NCBI GenBank assembly: GCA_963762085.1
Contig: CAVXJD010000004.1
Coordinates: 1 to 64,000 of the forward strand
Length of the DNA: 64,000 nucleotides
Source: DASQGA01 sp963762085
Lineage (GTDB): Bacteria > Actinomycetota > Thermoleophilia > Gaiellales > Gaiellaceae
Direction: 5' to 3'
The number at the start of each line of letters is the position of its first letter. The first letter of the stretch is position 1. The notes under the pieces were generated by a model that searched no databases, was not told where the DNA came from, and saw nothing but the letters and a program-made list of their open reading frames with translations. Position numbers and translations under genes: made by a program. Shown one piece after another: positions 32,746 through 40,917 of this stretch.

Positions 32746-33518
32746 ATGCACCCGAAACAGCCGTTCGGTCCGAGTCCGGCCGTGGGAACGGTGGCAAAGG
32801 CGCGCCGCTGCTCCGGGTGGACGACATCCATACGTACTACGGCGCCATCCACGCAATCAAGGGAATCTCGCTCGAGGTGATGGAAGGCGAGGTCGTGACG
32901 CTGATCGGTGCCAATGGCGCGGGCAAGTCGACGACGCTGCGCTCCATCAACGGGCTGAACAACCCGCGGAAGGGAAGGATCGTTTTCCGCGACAGAGACA
33001 TTACGAACGTGCCCGCACACTCAATCGTTCAGATGGGGATCTCGCAGTCGCCCGAGGGCCGGAAGCTCTTCCCGCACATGAGCGTGCTCGAGAACCTCGA
33101 GATGGGCGCGTTCCAGCGCAATGACCGGTCCGGGATCAGGGAGGACCTGGATCGTGTCTACGCACTCTTCCCACGCCTCGCCGAGCGCAAGTCCCAGAAG
33201 GCGGGGACGCTCTCGGGTGGCGAGCAGCAGATGGTCGCGATGGGCCGTGCGCTCATGGCCCGACCCAAGCTCCTCATGCTGGACGAGCCCTCCATGGGCC
33301 TGGCGCCCATCTTCGTCGAGAAGATCTTTGAGATCGTCAAGGAGATCAACGAGCAGGGAACGACGATCCTGCTCGTCGAGCAGAACGCGCTCATGGCGCT
33401 GGACGCCGCCGACCGAGGCTACGTGATGGAGACCGGACGGATCGCGCTGACTGATGACGCCGCGAAGCTGAAGGACAACGAGCAGGTCCGCAAGACCTAC
33501 CTCGGCGAGCTCGAATAG
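32742..33518 (+). CDS. livF: branched-chain amino acid ABC transporter ATP-binding protein LivF
   Basis: The second ATPase (258 aa): Walker A GANGAGKSTTLRSINGL, LivF-typical QSPEGRKLFPHMSVLENLEMG, signature LSGGEQQMVAMGRAL, Walker B LLMLDEPSMGLAP. An N-terminal extension of about 20 residues is Gly/Ser-rich. It is the last gene of the operon; xdhC follows 22 bp later with its own -10 box. Confidence 0.95.
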   Translation: MNAPETAVRSESGRGNGGKGAPLLRVDDIHTYYGAIHAIKGISLEVMEGEVVTLIGANGAGKSTTLRSINGLNNPRKGRIVFRDRDITNVPAHSIVQMGISQSPEGRKLFPHMSVLENLEMGAFQRNDRSGIREDLDRVYALFPRLAERKSQKAGTLSGGEQQMVAMGRALMARPKLLMLDEPSMGLAPIFVEKIFEIVKEINEQGTTILLVEQNALMALDAADRGYVMETGRIALTDDAAKLKDNEQVRKTYLGELE

Positions 33519-33528
33519 ACCAACCATC

Positions 33529-33534
33529 TAGGCT
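33529..33534 (+). promoter_or_regulatory. -10 element TAGGCT, six bases before xdhC GTG
   Basis: TAGGCT-N6-GTG(33541) fits the leaderless pattern, giving xdhC its own transcript apart from the liv operon. Confidence 0.5.
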
Positions 33535-33540
33535 GGCCCC

Positions 33541-34554
33541 GTGGACGAGGTCGCCGAGAGCATCGAGCGCTGGCGCTCGCAAGGAGAGCGAGTCGTGCTC
33601 GCCACCGTCGTGGCGACGCGGCGGTCGGCGCCGCGCCCGGTTGGAGCCCGGCTGGCTGTCTCCGAACGGGGCGAGCTGGCCGGCTCGGTCTCGGGAGGCT
33701 GTGTCGAGCCCGACCTGGCGGAGCGCGCGCGTGAGATCTTCGCCTCCGGCCGCGCCGAGGTCGTCACCTATGGGATCGAGGACGAGACCGCCTGGGGGAT
33801 CGGCCTTCCGTGCGGCGGAGAAATCGACGTTCTGCTTGCTCCCGCCGAGAGCCCGCTGCCCGAAGCGGAGAACGACGAGCGCGCGCTTCGGCTGACTCCG
33901 CTCGAGGGGGAAGAAGCCGGCCGGCCTCGGCTCGTGCGCGCGGGCGAGGACGCCGGTGCCGACGAGCTGATCCATCGCGGCCGCCCGGGCGTCGAGGACC
34001 GGTCGGAGGGCCGCGTGTTCTACGAGCCACTCGGGCCGTCTCCGCGACTGGTGATCTTTGGTGCCGTCGATCTGGCCGAGGCTCTGTGCCGCTCAGCCGC
34101 ACTCCTCGGTTGGCGATCCGTCGTCGTCGATGCGAGACCAGGGCTCGCCACCCGGTTGCGAATCCCGAGTGCCGGGGAGCTCCTGGTGGCCTGGCCCGAC
34201 GAGGCGATCGAGCAGCTAGCGCCCGACCCGTCCACGGCAGTGGTCGTCCTCACGCACGAGGAGCGCTTCGACGTGCCGGCCCTCGCCGGGGCGCTTGCCT
34301 CGGAGGCGTTCTACGTCGGCGCGCTCGGTTCGCGTCGCACCCAGGCGCGCCGCCGCGAGCGGCTCCTGGAGACCGGAGTCGACGAGGAACGGCTCGCACG
34401 CATCGCCGGGCCGGCAGGGCTCGACCTGGGCGCCGAGACGCCTGCGGAGACGGCGCTTTCGATCCTCGCCGAGATCGTGGCCGCAGCCTCGGGTCGGGCG
34501 GGAGGCCGGCTGGCCGAGTCCGACGGCCGGATCCACGCGGAGCCGAGCGGCTAG
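33541..34554 (+). CDS. XdhC/CoxI-family molybdenum hydroxylase maturation protein
   Basis: The family inserts sulfurated molybdenum cofactor into xanthine dehydrogenase or CO dehydrogenase-type enzymes. The 337-aa protein has the N-terminal XdhC domain (RSAPRPVGARLAVSERGELA, GSVSGGCVEPDLAE, GIGLPCGGEIDVLL) and the C-terminal Rossmann domain (RLVIFGAVDLAEALCRSAAL, VVLTHEERFDVPAL, YVGALGSRRTQARR). The glycine pattern FGAVD departs slightly from the usual FGAGHVA, so nucleotide binding may be altered. No molybdenum enzyme is encoded in the window. Confidence 0.9.
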   Translation: MDEVAESIERWRSQGERVVLATVVATRRSAPRPVGARLAVSERGELAGSVSGGCVEPDLAERAREIFASGRAEVVTYGIEDETAWGIGLPCGGEIDVLLAPAESPLPEAENDERALRLTPLEGEEAGRPRLVRAGEDAGADELIHRGRPGVEDRSEGRVFYEPLGPSPRLVIFGAVDLAEALCRSAALLGWRSVVVDARPGLATRLRIPSAGELLVAWPDEAIEQLAPDPSTAVVVLTHEERFDVPALAGALASEAFYVGALGSRRTQARRRERLLETGVDEERLARIAGPAGLDLGAETPAETALSILAEIVAAASGRAGGRLAESDGRIHAEPSG

Positions 34555-34648
34555 CCCGGATCCACCAGAGCCGGGTCGTCGAAGACCCCGTGCAACAGGG
34601 CGCAGGATGCCCTCCCAACGGCGCCGGGTCGGCCGGGGTCCCTCCGCG

Positions 34649-34654
34649 TAGACT
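34649..34654 (+). promoter_or_regulatory. polA: -10 element TAGACT, six bases before polA GTG
   Basis: TAGACT-N6-GTG(34661) implies a leaderless polA mRNA. The remainder of 34555-34648 contains short GC stems (CCCGG/CCGGG) that may end the xdhC transcript. Confidence 0.55.
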
Positions 34655-34660
34655 CGTCTG

Positions 34661-37225
34661 GTGCCAAAGACGCTGACCGGCGCCGAGCTTCAGGTCGACG
34701 ATGCGCCCGCTCGCGACTCGGATCTCTTCCTGGTGGACGGGAACAACCTCGCGTACCGGGGGTTCTTTGCGCTGCCCGAGGAGCTGGCGACGTCCGAGGG
34801 CTTCCCGACCAACGCGCTGCTCGGATTCACGAACATGCTCTTCAAGCTGCTCTCCGACTACAAGCCGAAGGGCGTGGCGGTTGCGTGGGACACACGGCCG
34901 GTGCACCGGACCGAGCTCTCGGCGGACTACAAGGTCGACCGCCGGCCGATGCCGGACCTGCTGCGGGAGCAGTTCCCGCACTTCCGGCCCATCGTCGAGG
35001 CCTTCGGGTACCGGAACCTCGAGTTCGAAGGCTGGGAGGCCGACGACGTGATCGCGACGCTCGCGAGCCGCGCTGACGAGGCCGGCATCAAGACGACCGT
35101 CGTCTCTACCGACCGGGACGCCTTCCAGCTCGTCTCGGAGAACGTCTGCCTGATGATGACGCCGCGGGGCGTTGCGGACGTGCACGTGTACACGCCCGAG
35201 CGGGTCGAGGCCCGCTACGGGGTCCGGCCCGATCAGGTCCCCGATTTCATCGGCTTGAAGGGCGACACGTCAGACAACATCCCCGGCGTCCCCGGCATCG
35301 GCGACAAGACCGCAGGCCAGCTGATCGCGCAGTATGGGTCGGTCGAGAACGTCCTCGAGCACCTGGACGAGCTCTCACCAGCCCGCCGCAAGTCGCTCGA
35401 GGAGCATGCCCAGCAGGCGCTCGACTCGAAGGTGCTCGCCACGATGCGGCACGACTTGCCGCTCGACTGTGACCCTTCGCAGCTGGTGCTCTCCCCGCCC
35501 GACCGTTCGCGGCTGAAGGAGATGTTCCGTCAGTACGAGTTCAGGAACCTGCTGCAGCGAGTCGACGTGATCGACGAGGCGCTGCCGGCGGCACCGATGC
35601 GGGTCGAGGGCGTGCAGGTTCAGTGGCGGGAAGGCCGGATCGCCGCGCCCGAGGGAGAGGCCGGGATCGCGGTCGAGGACGGTCGCGTCGCTCTCGATGC
35701 CGGCGATGAGGTCGTCGTCGGTGCATGGTCGTCGGAGCTTCGGTCGCAACTCCGCGAAGCCGCACTCGTCGCCCACGACGCCAAGCCCCTTCGGCTGGAC
35801 GTCGTCGACGACACGCTCCTCATGGCCTATCTGATCGAGCCGGGCCGAGCCGGCTACGTCCTCGACGACCTGGCTGCCGAGTATGGCGTCGAGCTTCGCC
35901 CTGAGCCCGAGGCGGAGGAGGAGACAGCGGCCCTCATCCGTCATGCGGCCACCGCGCGACGGCTGGCGGGCCCGATGCGGCAACGGATTGCCGAGCGCGG
36001 TCTCGACCACCTCTACCGGACGGTCGAGCTGCCGTTGACCGGCGTCCTCGCGGCGATGGAGCACGCGGGCGTGAAGGTCGACACCTACCGCATGGGCGAG
36101 ATCACGGCCCGGCTCGCCGACCGGCTCGAGGAGCTCGAGGCCAGGGCGTACGAGCTAGCGGACGAGCAATTCATGCTCGGCTCGACCCAGCAGGTGGCGC
36201 GGATCCTCTTCGAGAAGCTCGAGCTGACCGCCGGGCGGAAGGGGAAGACCGGCTACTCGACCGACACGCGTGTGCTGCGGTCGATCCGGGGAGACCACCC
36301 GATCGTCGAGGTGATCGAGGAGTGGCGTGAGTACTCGAAGCTGCTGAACACCTACCTGGGTCCGCTGCCGAGCCTCATCTCGGAAGACGACGGACGGCTC
36401 CACACGACCTTCAACCAGGCCGTGGCCTCCACCGGGAGGCTCTCGACCACGAGCCCGAACCTCCAGGCGATTCCGATTCGCACCGAGCTCGGCCGCGAGA
36501 TCCGAAGCGCTTTCGTGGCCGAGCCCGGATCGCGCCTTCTCTCGGCCGACTACTCGCAGGTGGAGCTTCGGATCCTTGCGCACGTCTCGGGCGAGCCCAA
36601 GCTGCGGGACGCCTTCGCCGCTGGCGAGGACATCCATGCCGCGACGGCCGCCGAGGTACTCGGCAAGGACCAGGCCACCCTCACCAAAGACGAGCGGAAC
36701 GTCGCCAAGATGGTGAACTTCGGGATCATCTACGGCATCTCGGCGTTCGGGCTCTCCGAGAACCTCGACATCCCGCGCGAGGAGGCGGCCGAATACATCG
36801 AGACGTACCTGGCGCGCTTCCCGCTCGTGCAGGACTTCATCCAGCGGACGATCGAGCAGGCCGAGGAGGACGGCTACGTGACGACGCTCTTCGGCCGTCG
36901 CCGCCCCGTTCCGGAGCTGAAAGCCTCGAATCGCCAAACCCGCTCTCTGGGGGAGCGGCTGGCGGTGAACTCGGTCATGCAGGGGACGGCCGCGGATGTG
37001 ATCAAGGCAGCCATGGTGTCGATTCATCGCAGGCTCCGGGAGGAGGGCCGCACGGCGCGGCTCGTCCTGCAGGTGCACGACGAGCTCCTGCTCGAGGTTC
37101 CCGAGCCGGAGGTTCCGGCGGTGCGGGAACTCGTCCGCGAGGAGATGTGCAGTGCCTATCCGCTCGACCCGCCGCTTGCGGTCGACATCGGCTCCGGGGA
37201 CGACTGGAACGAGGCGAAGACCTAG
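34661..37225 (+). CDS. polA: DNA polymerase I
   Basis: Fills gaps and removes RNA primers in replication and repair. The 854-aa protein has an N-terminal 5' nuclease (DSDLFLVDGNNLAYRG, EGWEADDVIATLAS, STDRDAFQLV, GLKGDTSDNIPGVPGIG) and a C-terminal family A polymerase: motif A DYSQVELRILAHVSGEP, motif B RNVAKMVNFGIIYGISAFG, motif C LQVHDELLLE. The middle 3'-5' exonuclease domain (about 300-450) is shortened and lacks the DxE metal-binding motif, so proofreading is probably absent, as in Taq and several actinobacterial enzymes. It is transcribed alone and ends at a long hairpin. Confidence 0.96.
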   Translation: MPKTLTGAELQVDDAPARDSDLFLVDGNNLAYRGFFALPEELATSEGFPTNALLGFTNMLFKLLSDYKPKGVAVAWDTRPVHRTELSADYKVDRRPMPDLLREQFPHFRPIVEAFGYRNLEFEGWEADDVIATLASRADEAGIKTTVVSTDRDAFQLVSENVCLMMTPRGVADVHVYTPERVEARYGVRPDQVPDFIGLKGDTSDNIPGVPGIGDKTAGQLIAQYGSVENVLEHLDELSPARRKSLEEHAQQALDSKVLATMRHDLPLDCDPSQLVLSPPDRSRLKEMFRQYEFRNLLQRVDVIDEALPAAPMRVEGVQVQWREGRIAAPEGEAGIAVEDGRVALDAGDEVVVGAWSSELRSQLREAALVAHDAKPLRLDVVDDTLLMAYLIEPGRAGYVLDDLAAEYGVELRPEPEAEEETAALIRHAATARRLAGPMRQRIAERGLDHLYRTVELPLTGVLAAMEHAGVKVDTYRMGEITARLADRLEELEARAYELADEQFMLGSTQQVARILFEKLELTAGRKGKTGYSTDTRVLRSIRGDHPIVEVIEEWREYSKLLNTYLGPLPSLISEDDGRLHTTFNQAVASTGRLSTTSPNLQAIPIRTELGREIRSAFVAEPGSRLLSADYSQVELRILAHVSGEPKLRDAFAAGEDIHAATAAEVLGKDQATLTKDERNVAKMVNFGIIYGISAFGLSENLDIPREEAAEYIETYLARFPLVQDFIQRTIEQAEEDGYVTTLFGRRRPVPELKASNRQTRSLGERLAVNSVMQGTAADVIKAAMVSIHRRLREEGRTARLVLQVHDELLLEVPEPEVPAVRELVREEMCSAYPLDPPLAVDIGSGDDWNEAKT

Positions 37226-37253
37226 CGCACGACTAGGGTCGACGTTCGCACGC

Positions 37254-37333
37254 TAGATGGTTGGTCGGTAATTGGCGTGCCCGCGGGGACGGGCCGCCAT
37301 CCGAGGGTGTGGTAATTGCCGATCAACCATCTA
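37254..37333. terminator. 20-bp hairpin between convergent polA and the 37331 gene
   Basis: TAGATGGTTGGTCGGTAATT (37254-37273) can pair along its full length with 37314-37333 in the polA transcript (two G-U pairs). The loop contains the smaller stem GCCCG/CGGGC. It overlaps the stop codon of the opposite gene by 3 bp. There is no U-tract, but position and length suggest a transcription stop or 3' end protection. Confidence 0.6.
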
Positions 37334-38359
37334 TCCCTTCCAGGCGAGATCGGTGGCGGCGGCCGTGAATCGGATCGTGTCGCTGCGTCCGTCGACTGCA
37401 TGGAAGAGAATGGCCGCTCGGCCGGCGACGGCGATCCAGCGGCCGTCGGGAGACCAAGCAGCCGCGTGGCCGGGGAAGCTCTGCTCGCCGTCGCCGGGCA
37501 GGCAGCCGAGGTCGATGACGGAGATGCGCTCGACGCGCTCGTCGTACGGACTTCGGACAAACGCACCGCAGTTGTCGGGTGAGAAGGTGGGCACTCGCCC
37601 CTGGAGCGGAGGGGCGAGGCCGAACTCCGCGGCGCTCGAGAGGTGCCCCGCTGTTCGCCGGTAGACCTGGATCGTCCGGCCGTCGACCGCAAGCGCGACC
37701 GACCCGTCGTCGCCAAACGAAATCGCGTCGATGCCTCCACGCGCGCGGAGGAGCAGGCGGCCGCCGACCCGAAGCTCGCGCCCCTCCACGTAGACCAGGT
37801 TGCCGACGTCCGTGTAGCCGGCAGGGCACCCAGGGAGCTCGACTGGGGTCGGGTTGCCGATCTCGAGCTCCCGGCCCCTCCCGCGCGCGTCGCACCATGC
37901 CATCCGCCCGCCGTCAGGACTCCACACGGGCGAGTTGATGTGGGCCTGGAACTGGCCCAGGTCCAGGTAGGCGTGGTTCAGATCGACGATGCGAAAGGGC
38001 ACCACCGAGCGACGCCTTGACGGGAGGCTGTACGCGAGTCGCTCGGAGTGGCGCGGCGACCAGAGCTTGCATGTGCCCGTGAGACGGGGGAGCGGGAAGA
38101 TCGTTCCGGTCGGCAAGTCGAGCTCCTGAATCACGCACGTTTCTCCGGTGAACACGATGCGGCCGGGGAGCTGCCCGAGGGTGAAGCCGCGGATTCGCCG
38201 TGGGGGAGGGGTCGTGGCCGCTTCGTCCCCCTCTGTCACGGCCGGCGCACTCGGCGGGGCAGCGGCTGAACCGCCCCCAAGTCCGCGAAGCGCATCCGCC
38301 GCCGCGAACCCCGCGACTAGGAGCACCGCAGCCACGATCAGGAGGTCTCGGGGTCTCAT
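37331..38359 (-). CDS. secreted or membrane-anchored beta-propeller (TolB/WD40-like) protein
   Basis: A 342-aa protein with an N-terminal signal anchor (about residues 7-24) and a Pro/Ala-rich linker. After that, repeated blades of the type SPVWSPDGGRMAWCDARG, FSPDNCGAFVRS and AAWSPDGRWIAVAGRAAI are visible; the WSPDG repeat is typical of TolB-type propellers. Six to eight Cys are spaced in pairs, consistent with extracytoplasmic disulfides. I do not recognise a specific function. It is divergent from rpsA with only 29 bp between start codons, so the two promoters overlap. Confidence 0.8.
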   Translation of the reverse strand: MRPRDLLIVAAVLLVAGFAAADALRGLGGGSAAAPPSAPAVTEGDEAATTPPPRRIRGFTLGQLPGRIVFTGETCVIQELDLPTGTIFPLPRLTGTCKLWSPRHSERLAYSLPSRRRSVVPFRIVDLNHAYLDLGQFQAHINSPVWSPDGGRMAWCDARGRGRELEIGNPTPVELPGCPAGYTDVGNLVYVEGRELRVGGRLLLRARGGIDAISFGDDGSVALAVDGRTIQVYRRTAGHLSSAAEFGLAPPLQGRVPTFSPDNCGAFVRSPYDERVERISVIDLGCLPGDGEQSFPGHAAAWSPDGRWIAVAGRAAILFHAVDGRSDTIRFTAAATDLAWKG

Positions 38360-38369
38360 TTCTTGTAGC

Positions 38370-38375
38370 TATAAT
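38370..38375 (+). promoter_or_regulatory. rpsA: -10 element TATAAT for rpsA
   Basis: A consensus TATAAT lies 13 bp before the rpsA ATG (38389), giving a leader of only about 6 bases and no room for a Shine-Dalgarno site. An in-frame ATG at 38374 overlaps this box and is therefore rejected as start. No clear -35 hexamer is seen. Confidence 0.6.
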
Positions 38376-38388
38376 GCGCGCTTCCGCG

Positions 38389-39789
38389 ATGGTGCAGGAA
38401 CAAACCGCTACCGAGGCAGACCCCAGGCTGGAAGAGGAAGGCGTCTGGACGCGCGGTCCAGACGGGGAGCTGATCCCCGATTACGACTCCACCTTCCCGA
38501 CGATCAACGAGGGTGAGGTCGTGAGCGGCACGGTCGTCCGTGTGGACAAGGACGAGGTGCTGGTCGATATCGGCTACAAGTCCGAAGGCGTCATTCCGGT
38601 CTCGGAGCTCTCGATCCGCCGCTCGGTCGACCCGTCCAGCGAGGTGCAGCTCGGAGACGAGATCGACGCGCTCGTCCTCACCAAGGAGGACACCGAGGGC
38701 CGCCTGATTCTCTCCAAGAAGCGCGCACGCTTCGAGATGGCCTGGAAGAAGATCGAGCGCGCTGCCGAAAGCGGCGAGCCCGTCGAGGGCACCGTGATCG
38801 AGGTGGTCAAGGGCGGCCTCATCCTCGACCTCGGCGTCCGCGGGTTCCTGCCCGCGTCGCTCGTCGACATCCGCCGGGTCCAGGACCTGGACGACTTTCT
38901 CGGCAAGACGCTTCGCTCCAAGGTGATCGAGCTGAACCGAAGCCGCAACAACGTCGTTCTCTCCCGCCGCGCCGTCATCGAAGAGGAGCGCAAGGAGATG
39001 CGCCAGGCGATCCTCGACCGACTCTCGCCGGGGGACGTCGTCACCGGCACGATCTCGAACATCGTCGACTTCGGCGCCTTTGTCGATCTCGATGGCATCG
39101 ACGGGCTCATCCACATCTCCGAGCTCTCCTGGAGCCACGTCAACCACCCTTCCGAGCTCCTCGAGATCGGCCAGGAGGTCAGCGTCAAGGTGCTCGACAT
39201 CGACCGCGACCGCCAGCGGATCTCCCTCGGGCTCAAGCAGACTCAGACGGATCCCTGGCAGCAGGTCGTCGACACGCACGATCAGGGCGACGTCATCGAA
39301 GGAAAGGTGACCAAGGTCGTCACGTTCGGAGCCTTCGTGGAGATCCTCCCGGGCGTCGAAGGTCTCGTTCACATCTCCGAGCTGGCGCAACACCACGTCG
39401 AGAATCCGCGCGAGATCGTCTCGCAAGGAGATGTCGTCAAGGCCAAGATCATCGAGATGGATGCCGAGCGCCGGCGCCTCTCGCTCTCCCTCAAACGTGT
39501 TGAGGACGGCGACGACGGCCCGACGACCGCGTCCGCCGAGTCTCTCGGCCTCTCGGAGGAGGTCTTCGCTGAGGACATGGCCAATGCCGAGGAGGCTCCG
39601 GCGCTCGAAGCGACCGAGCCGACCCAGCCCGAGGACTCTGCGCTGACAGAGGAGGCGGCATCGGAGGATGCCGCACCCGAGGACTCCGCTCCGGCCGAGG
39701 CCGCCGACGAGGCAGTCGCGCTCGAGGACCAGGCCGCGGGCGATGAGCCCGAGCCGTCCGAACAGCCTGAGGACGACGAGCAGGACTAG
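38389..39789 (+). CDS. rpsA: 30S ribosomal protein S1
   Basis: Binds mRNA on the 30S subunit. The 466-aa protein has four S1 domains: NEGEVVSGTVVRVDKDEVLV, GEPVEGTVIEVVKGGLILDL, GDVVTGTISNIVDFGAFVDL and GDVIEGKVTKVVTFGAFVEI, each about 80-85 residues, as usual for actinobacterial S1. A long acidic Ala/Glu/Asp/Pro tail (about residues 375-466) follows, which is low-complexity and probably disordered. coaE starts 16 bp later. Confidence 0.95.
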   Translation: MVQEQTATEADPRLEEEGVWTRGPDGELIPDYDSTFPTINEGEVVSGTVVRVDKDEVLVDIGYKSEGVIPVSELSIRRSVDPSSEVQLGDEIDALVLTKEDTEGRLILSKKRARFEMAWKKIERAAESGEPVEGTVIEVVKGGLILDLGVRGFLPASLVDIRRVQDLDDFLGKTLRSKVIELNRSRNNVVLSRRAVIEEERKEMRQAILDRLSPGDVVTGTISNIVDFGAFVDLDGIDGLIHISELSWSHVNHPSELLEIGQEVSVKVLDIDRDRQRISLGLKQTQTDPWQQVVDTHDQGDVIEGKVTKVVTFGAFVEILPGVEGLVHISELAQHHVENPREIVSQGDVVKAKIIEMDAERRRLSLSLKRVEDGDDGPTTASAESLGLSEEVFAEDMANAEEAPALEATEPTQPEDSALTEEAASEDAAPEDSAPAEAADEAVALEDQAAGDEPEPSEQPEDDEQD

Positions 39790-39805
39790 CTCCCGCCCCG
39801 TCTCC

Positions 39806-40375
39806 GTGGCCATCACGGGAGGTATCGGGGCCGGGAAGAGCGAGCTTCTGCGTGCATTCGAGCGCCAGGGGGCCGCGGTCGTCTCGAGCGACGACATCGT
39901 GCACACCCTCCTGCGCCACGATCCCGACGTGAAACGAGCTGTCGCCGAGCGCTTCGGCGAGGAAATCCTCGGGCAGGACGGGGAAATCGACCGCGGTGCG
40001 GTTGCCCGCATCGTCTTCTCGAGCCGGCGGCAGCTGAAGTGGCTCGAGGAGCTCTTGCACCCGCTCGTCGTCGCCACCTATCTCCGCTGGCGCGAGCAAC
40101 TCGCTGAGCTGGACGACCCGCCTGAGGTCTGCATTACGGAGGTTCCTCTCCTCTACGAGGTCGGCGGCGAGGCTCGCTTCGACAAGGTCATCGCCGTGAC
40201 TGCATCCCCGGACGTGCGAGCAGCTCGCAAGGTGCTGGTCACCGACCGGCGGGAGGGACGGCTGATCCCGGACGAGGAGAAGCTGCAGCGCGCCGACTTC
40301 GCCTATGTGAACAACGGCTCTCGGGAGGAGCTAGACGCCTTCGCAGCCGACGTGATGGCCAGGCTTACGCCATGA
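39806..40375 (+). CDS. coaE: dephospho-CoA kinase
   Basis: Last step of coenzyme A synthesis. The 189-aa P-loop kinase has SVAITGGIGAGKSELLRAF near the N-terminus, SSDDIVHTLL, the lid-like region LHPLVVATYLRW and EVPLLYEVGGEARFDKVIAV. GTG 39806 is chosen because homology begins at VAITGG; an in-frame ATG at 39743 inside rpsA would add 21 Ser/Arg-rich residues. The link with panB and panC at 54-55.8 kb is functional, not positional. It overlaps slt by 4 bp. Confidence 0.92.
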   Translation: MAITGGIGAGKSELLRAFERQGAAVVSSDDIVHTLLRHDPDVKRAVAERFGEEILGQDGEIDRGAVARIVFSSRRQLKWLEELLHPLVVATYLRWREQLAELDDPPEVCITEVPLLYEVGGEARFDKVIAVTASPDVRAARKVLVTDRREGRLIPDEEKLQRADFAYVNNGSREELDAFAADVMARLTP

Positions 40376-40917
40376 CGCGAGCTCTCGCCGTCCTCGTCGC
40401 CCTCGGGGCGCTCGCGGGCGGGTTCTTCTTCGTCGAGGAGACGAAGCCGTCCTGGTATGCGCGGATGCGCTACCCGCTCGAGTACCAGCACATCGTCGTC
40501 GGGCATGCGAAGAACTACGACCTCGATCCCGCGCTTCTCGCGGCCGTGATCTACCGGGAGAGCAAATTCGACGCGAAGGCGCGGTCCTCGTCCGGCGCGG
40601 TCGGGCTCATGCAGCTCCTCCCCGAGACGGCCAAGGGCATTGCCGTTCACACGGGCGGGCACAAGTTCGTGGTCTCCGATCTCGAGGATCCGGAGATCAA
40701 CGTGCGGTACGGCGCCTTCTACCTCCGGCGCTTGATCCGCAAGTACGGCGAGGTGCCGCTCGCCCTCGCCGCTTACAACGCGGGCCAGGCGAATGTGGAC
40801 GAGTGGGAAGCGGCCGGTGGCGAGATCGAGTTCCCGGAGACGAGGCAGTACGTCGATGAAGTCCTCGAGCTCGAGAAGATCTATCGCCGCGCCTACAGCG
40901 ACGAGCTCGGTCTCTAG
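40372..40917 (+). CDS. lytic transglycosylase (SLT domain)
   Basis: A 181-aa peptidoglycan lytic transglycosylase. An N-terminal hydrophobic segment (about 4-22) acts as signal or anchor. The SLT domain has the catalytic Glu in AAVIYRESKFDAKARS, then SGAVGLMQLLPETAKGIA and the Tyr motif ALAAYNAGQANVDEW. It closely resembles the SLT domain of E. coli Slt70 without the U-domain. It is coupled to coaE by ATGA. Its stop overlaps the convergent sulfatase stop (shared CTAG). Confidence 0.92.
   Translation: MTRALAVLVALGALAGGFFFVEETKPSWYARMRYPLEYQHIVVGHAKNYDLDPALLAAVIYRESKFDAKARSSSGAVGLMQLLPETAKGIAVHTGGHKFVVSDLEDPEINVRYGAFYLRRLIRKYGEVPLALAAYNAGQANVDEWEAAGGEIEFPETRQYVDEVLELEKIYRRAYSDELGL

Noticed and set aside
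33518..37334. GACCAACCATCTAG repeated at 33518 and inverted at 37253
   Set aside because: A 14-base match on either strand is expected several times by chance in a window of this size.
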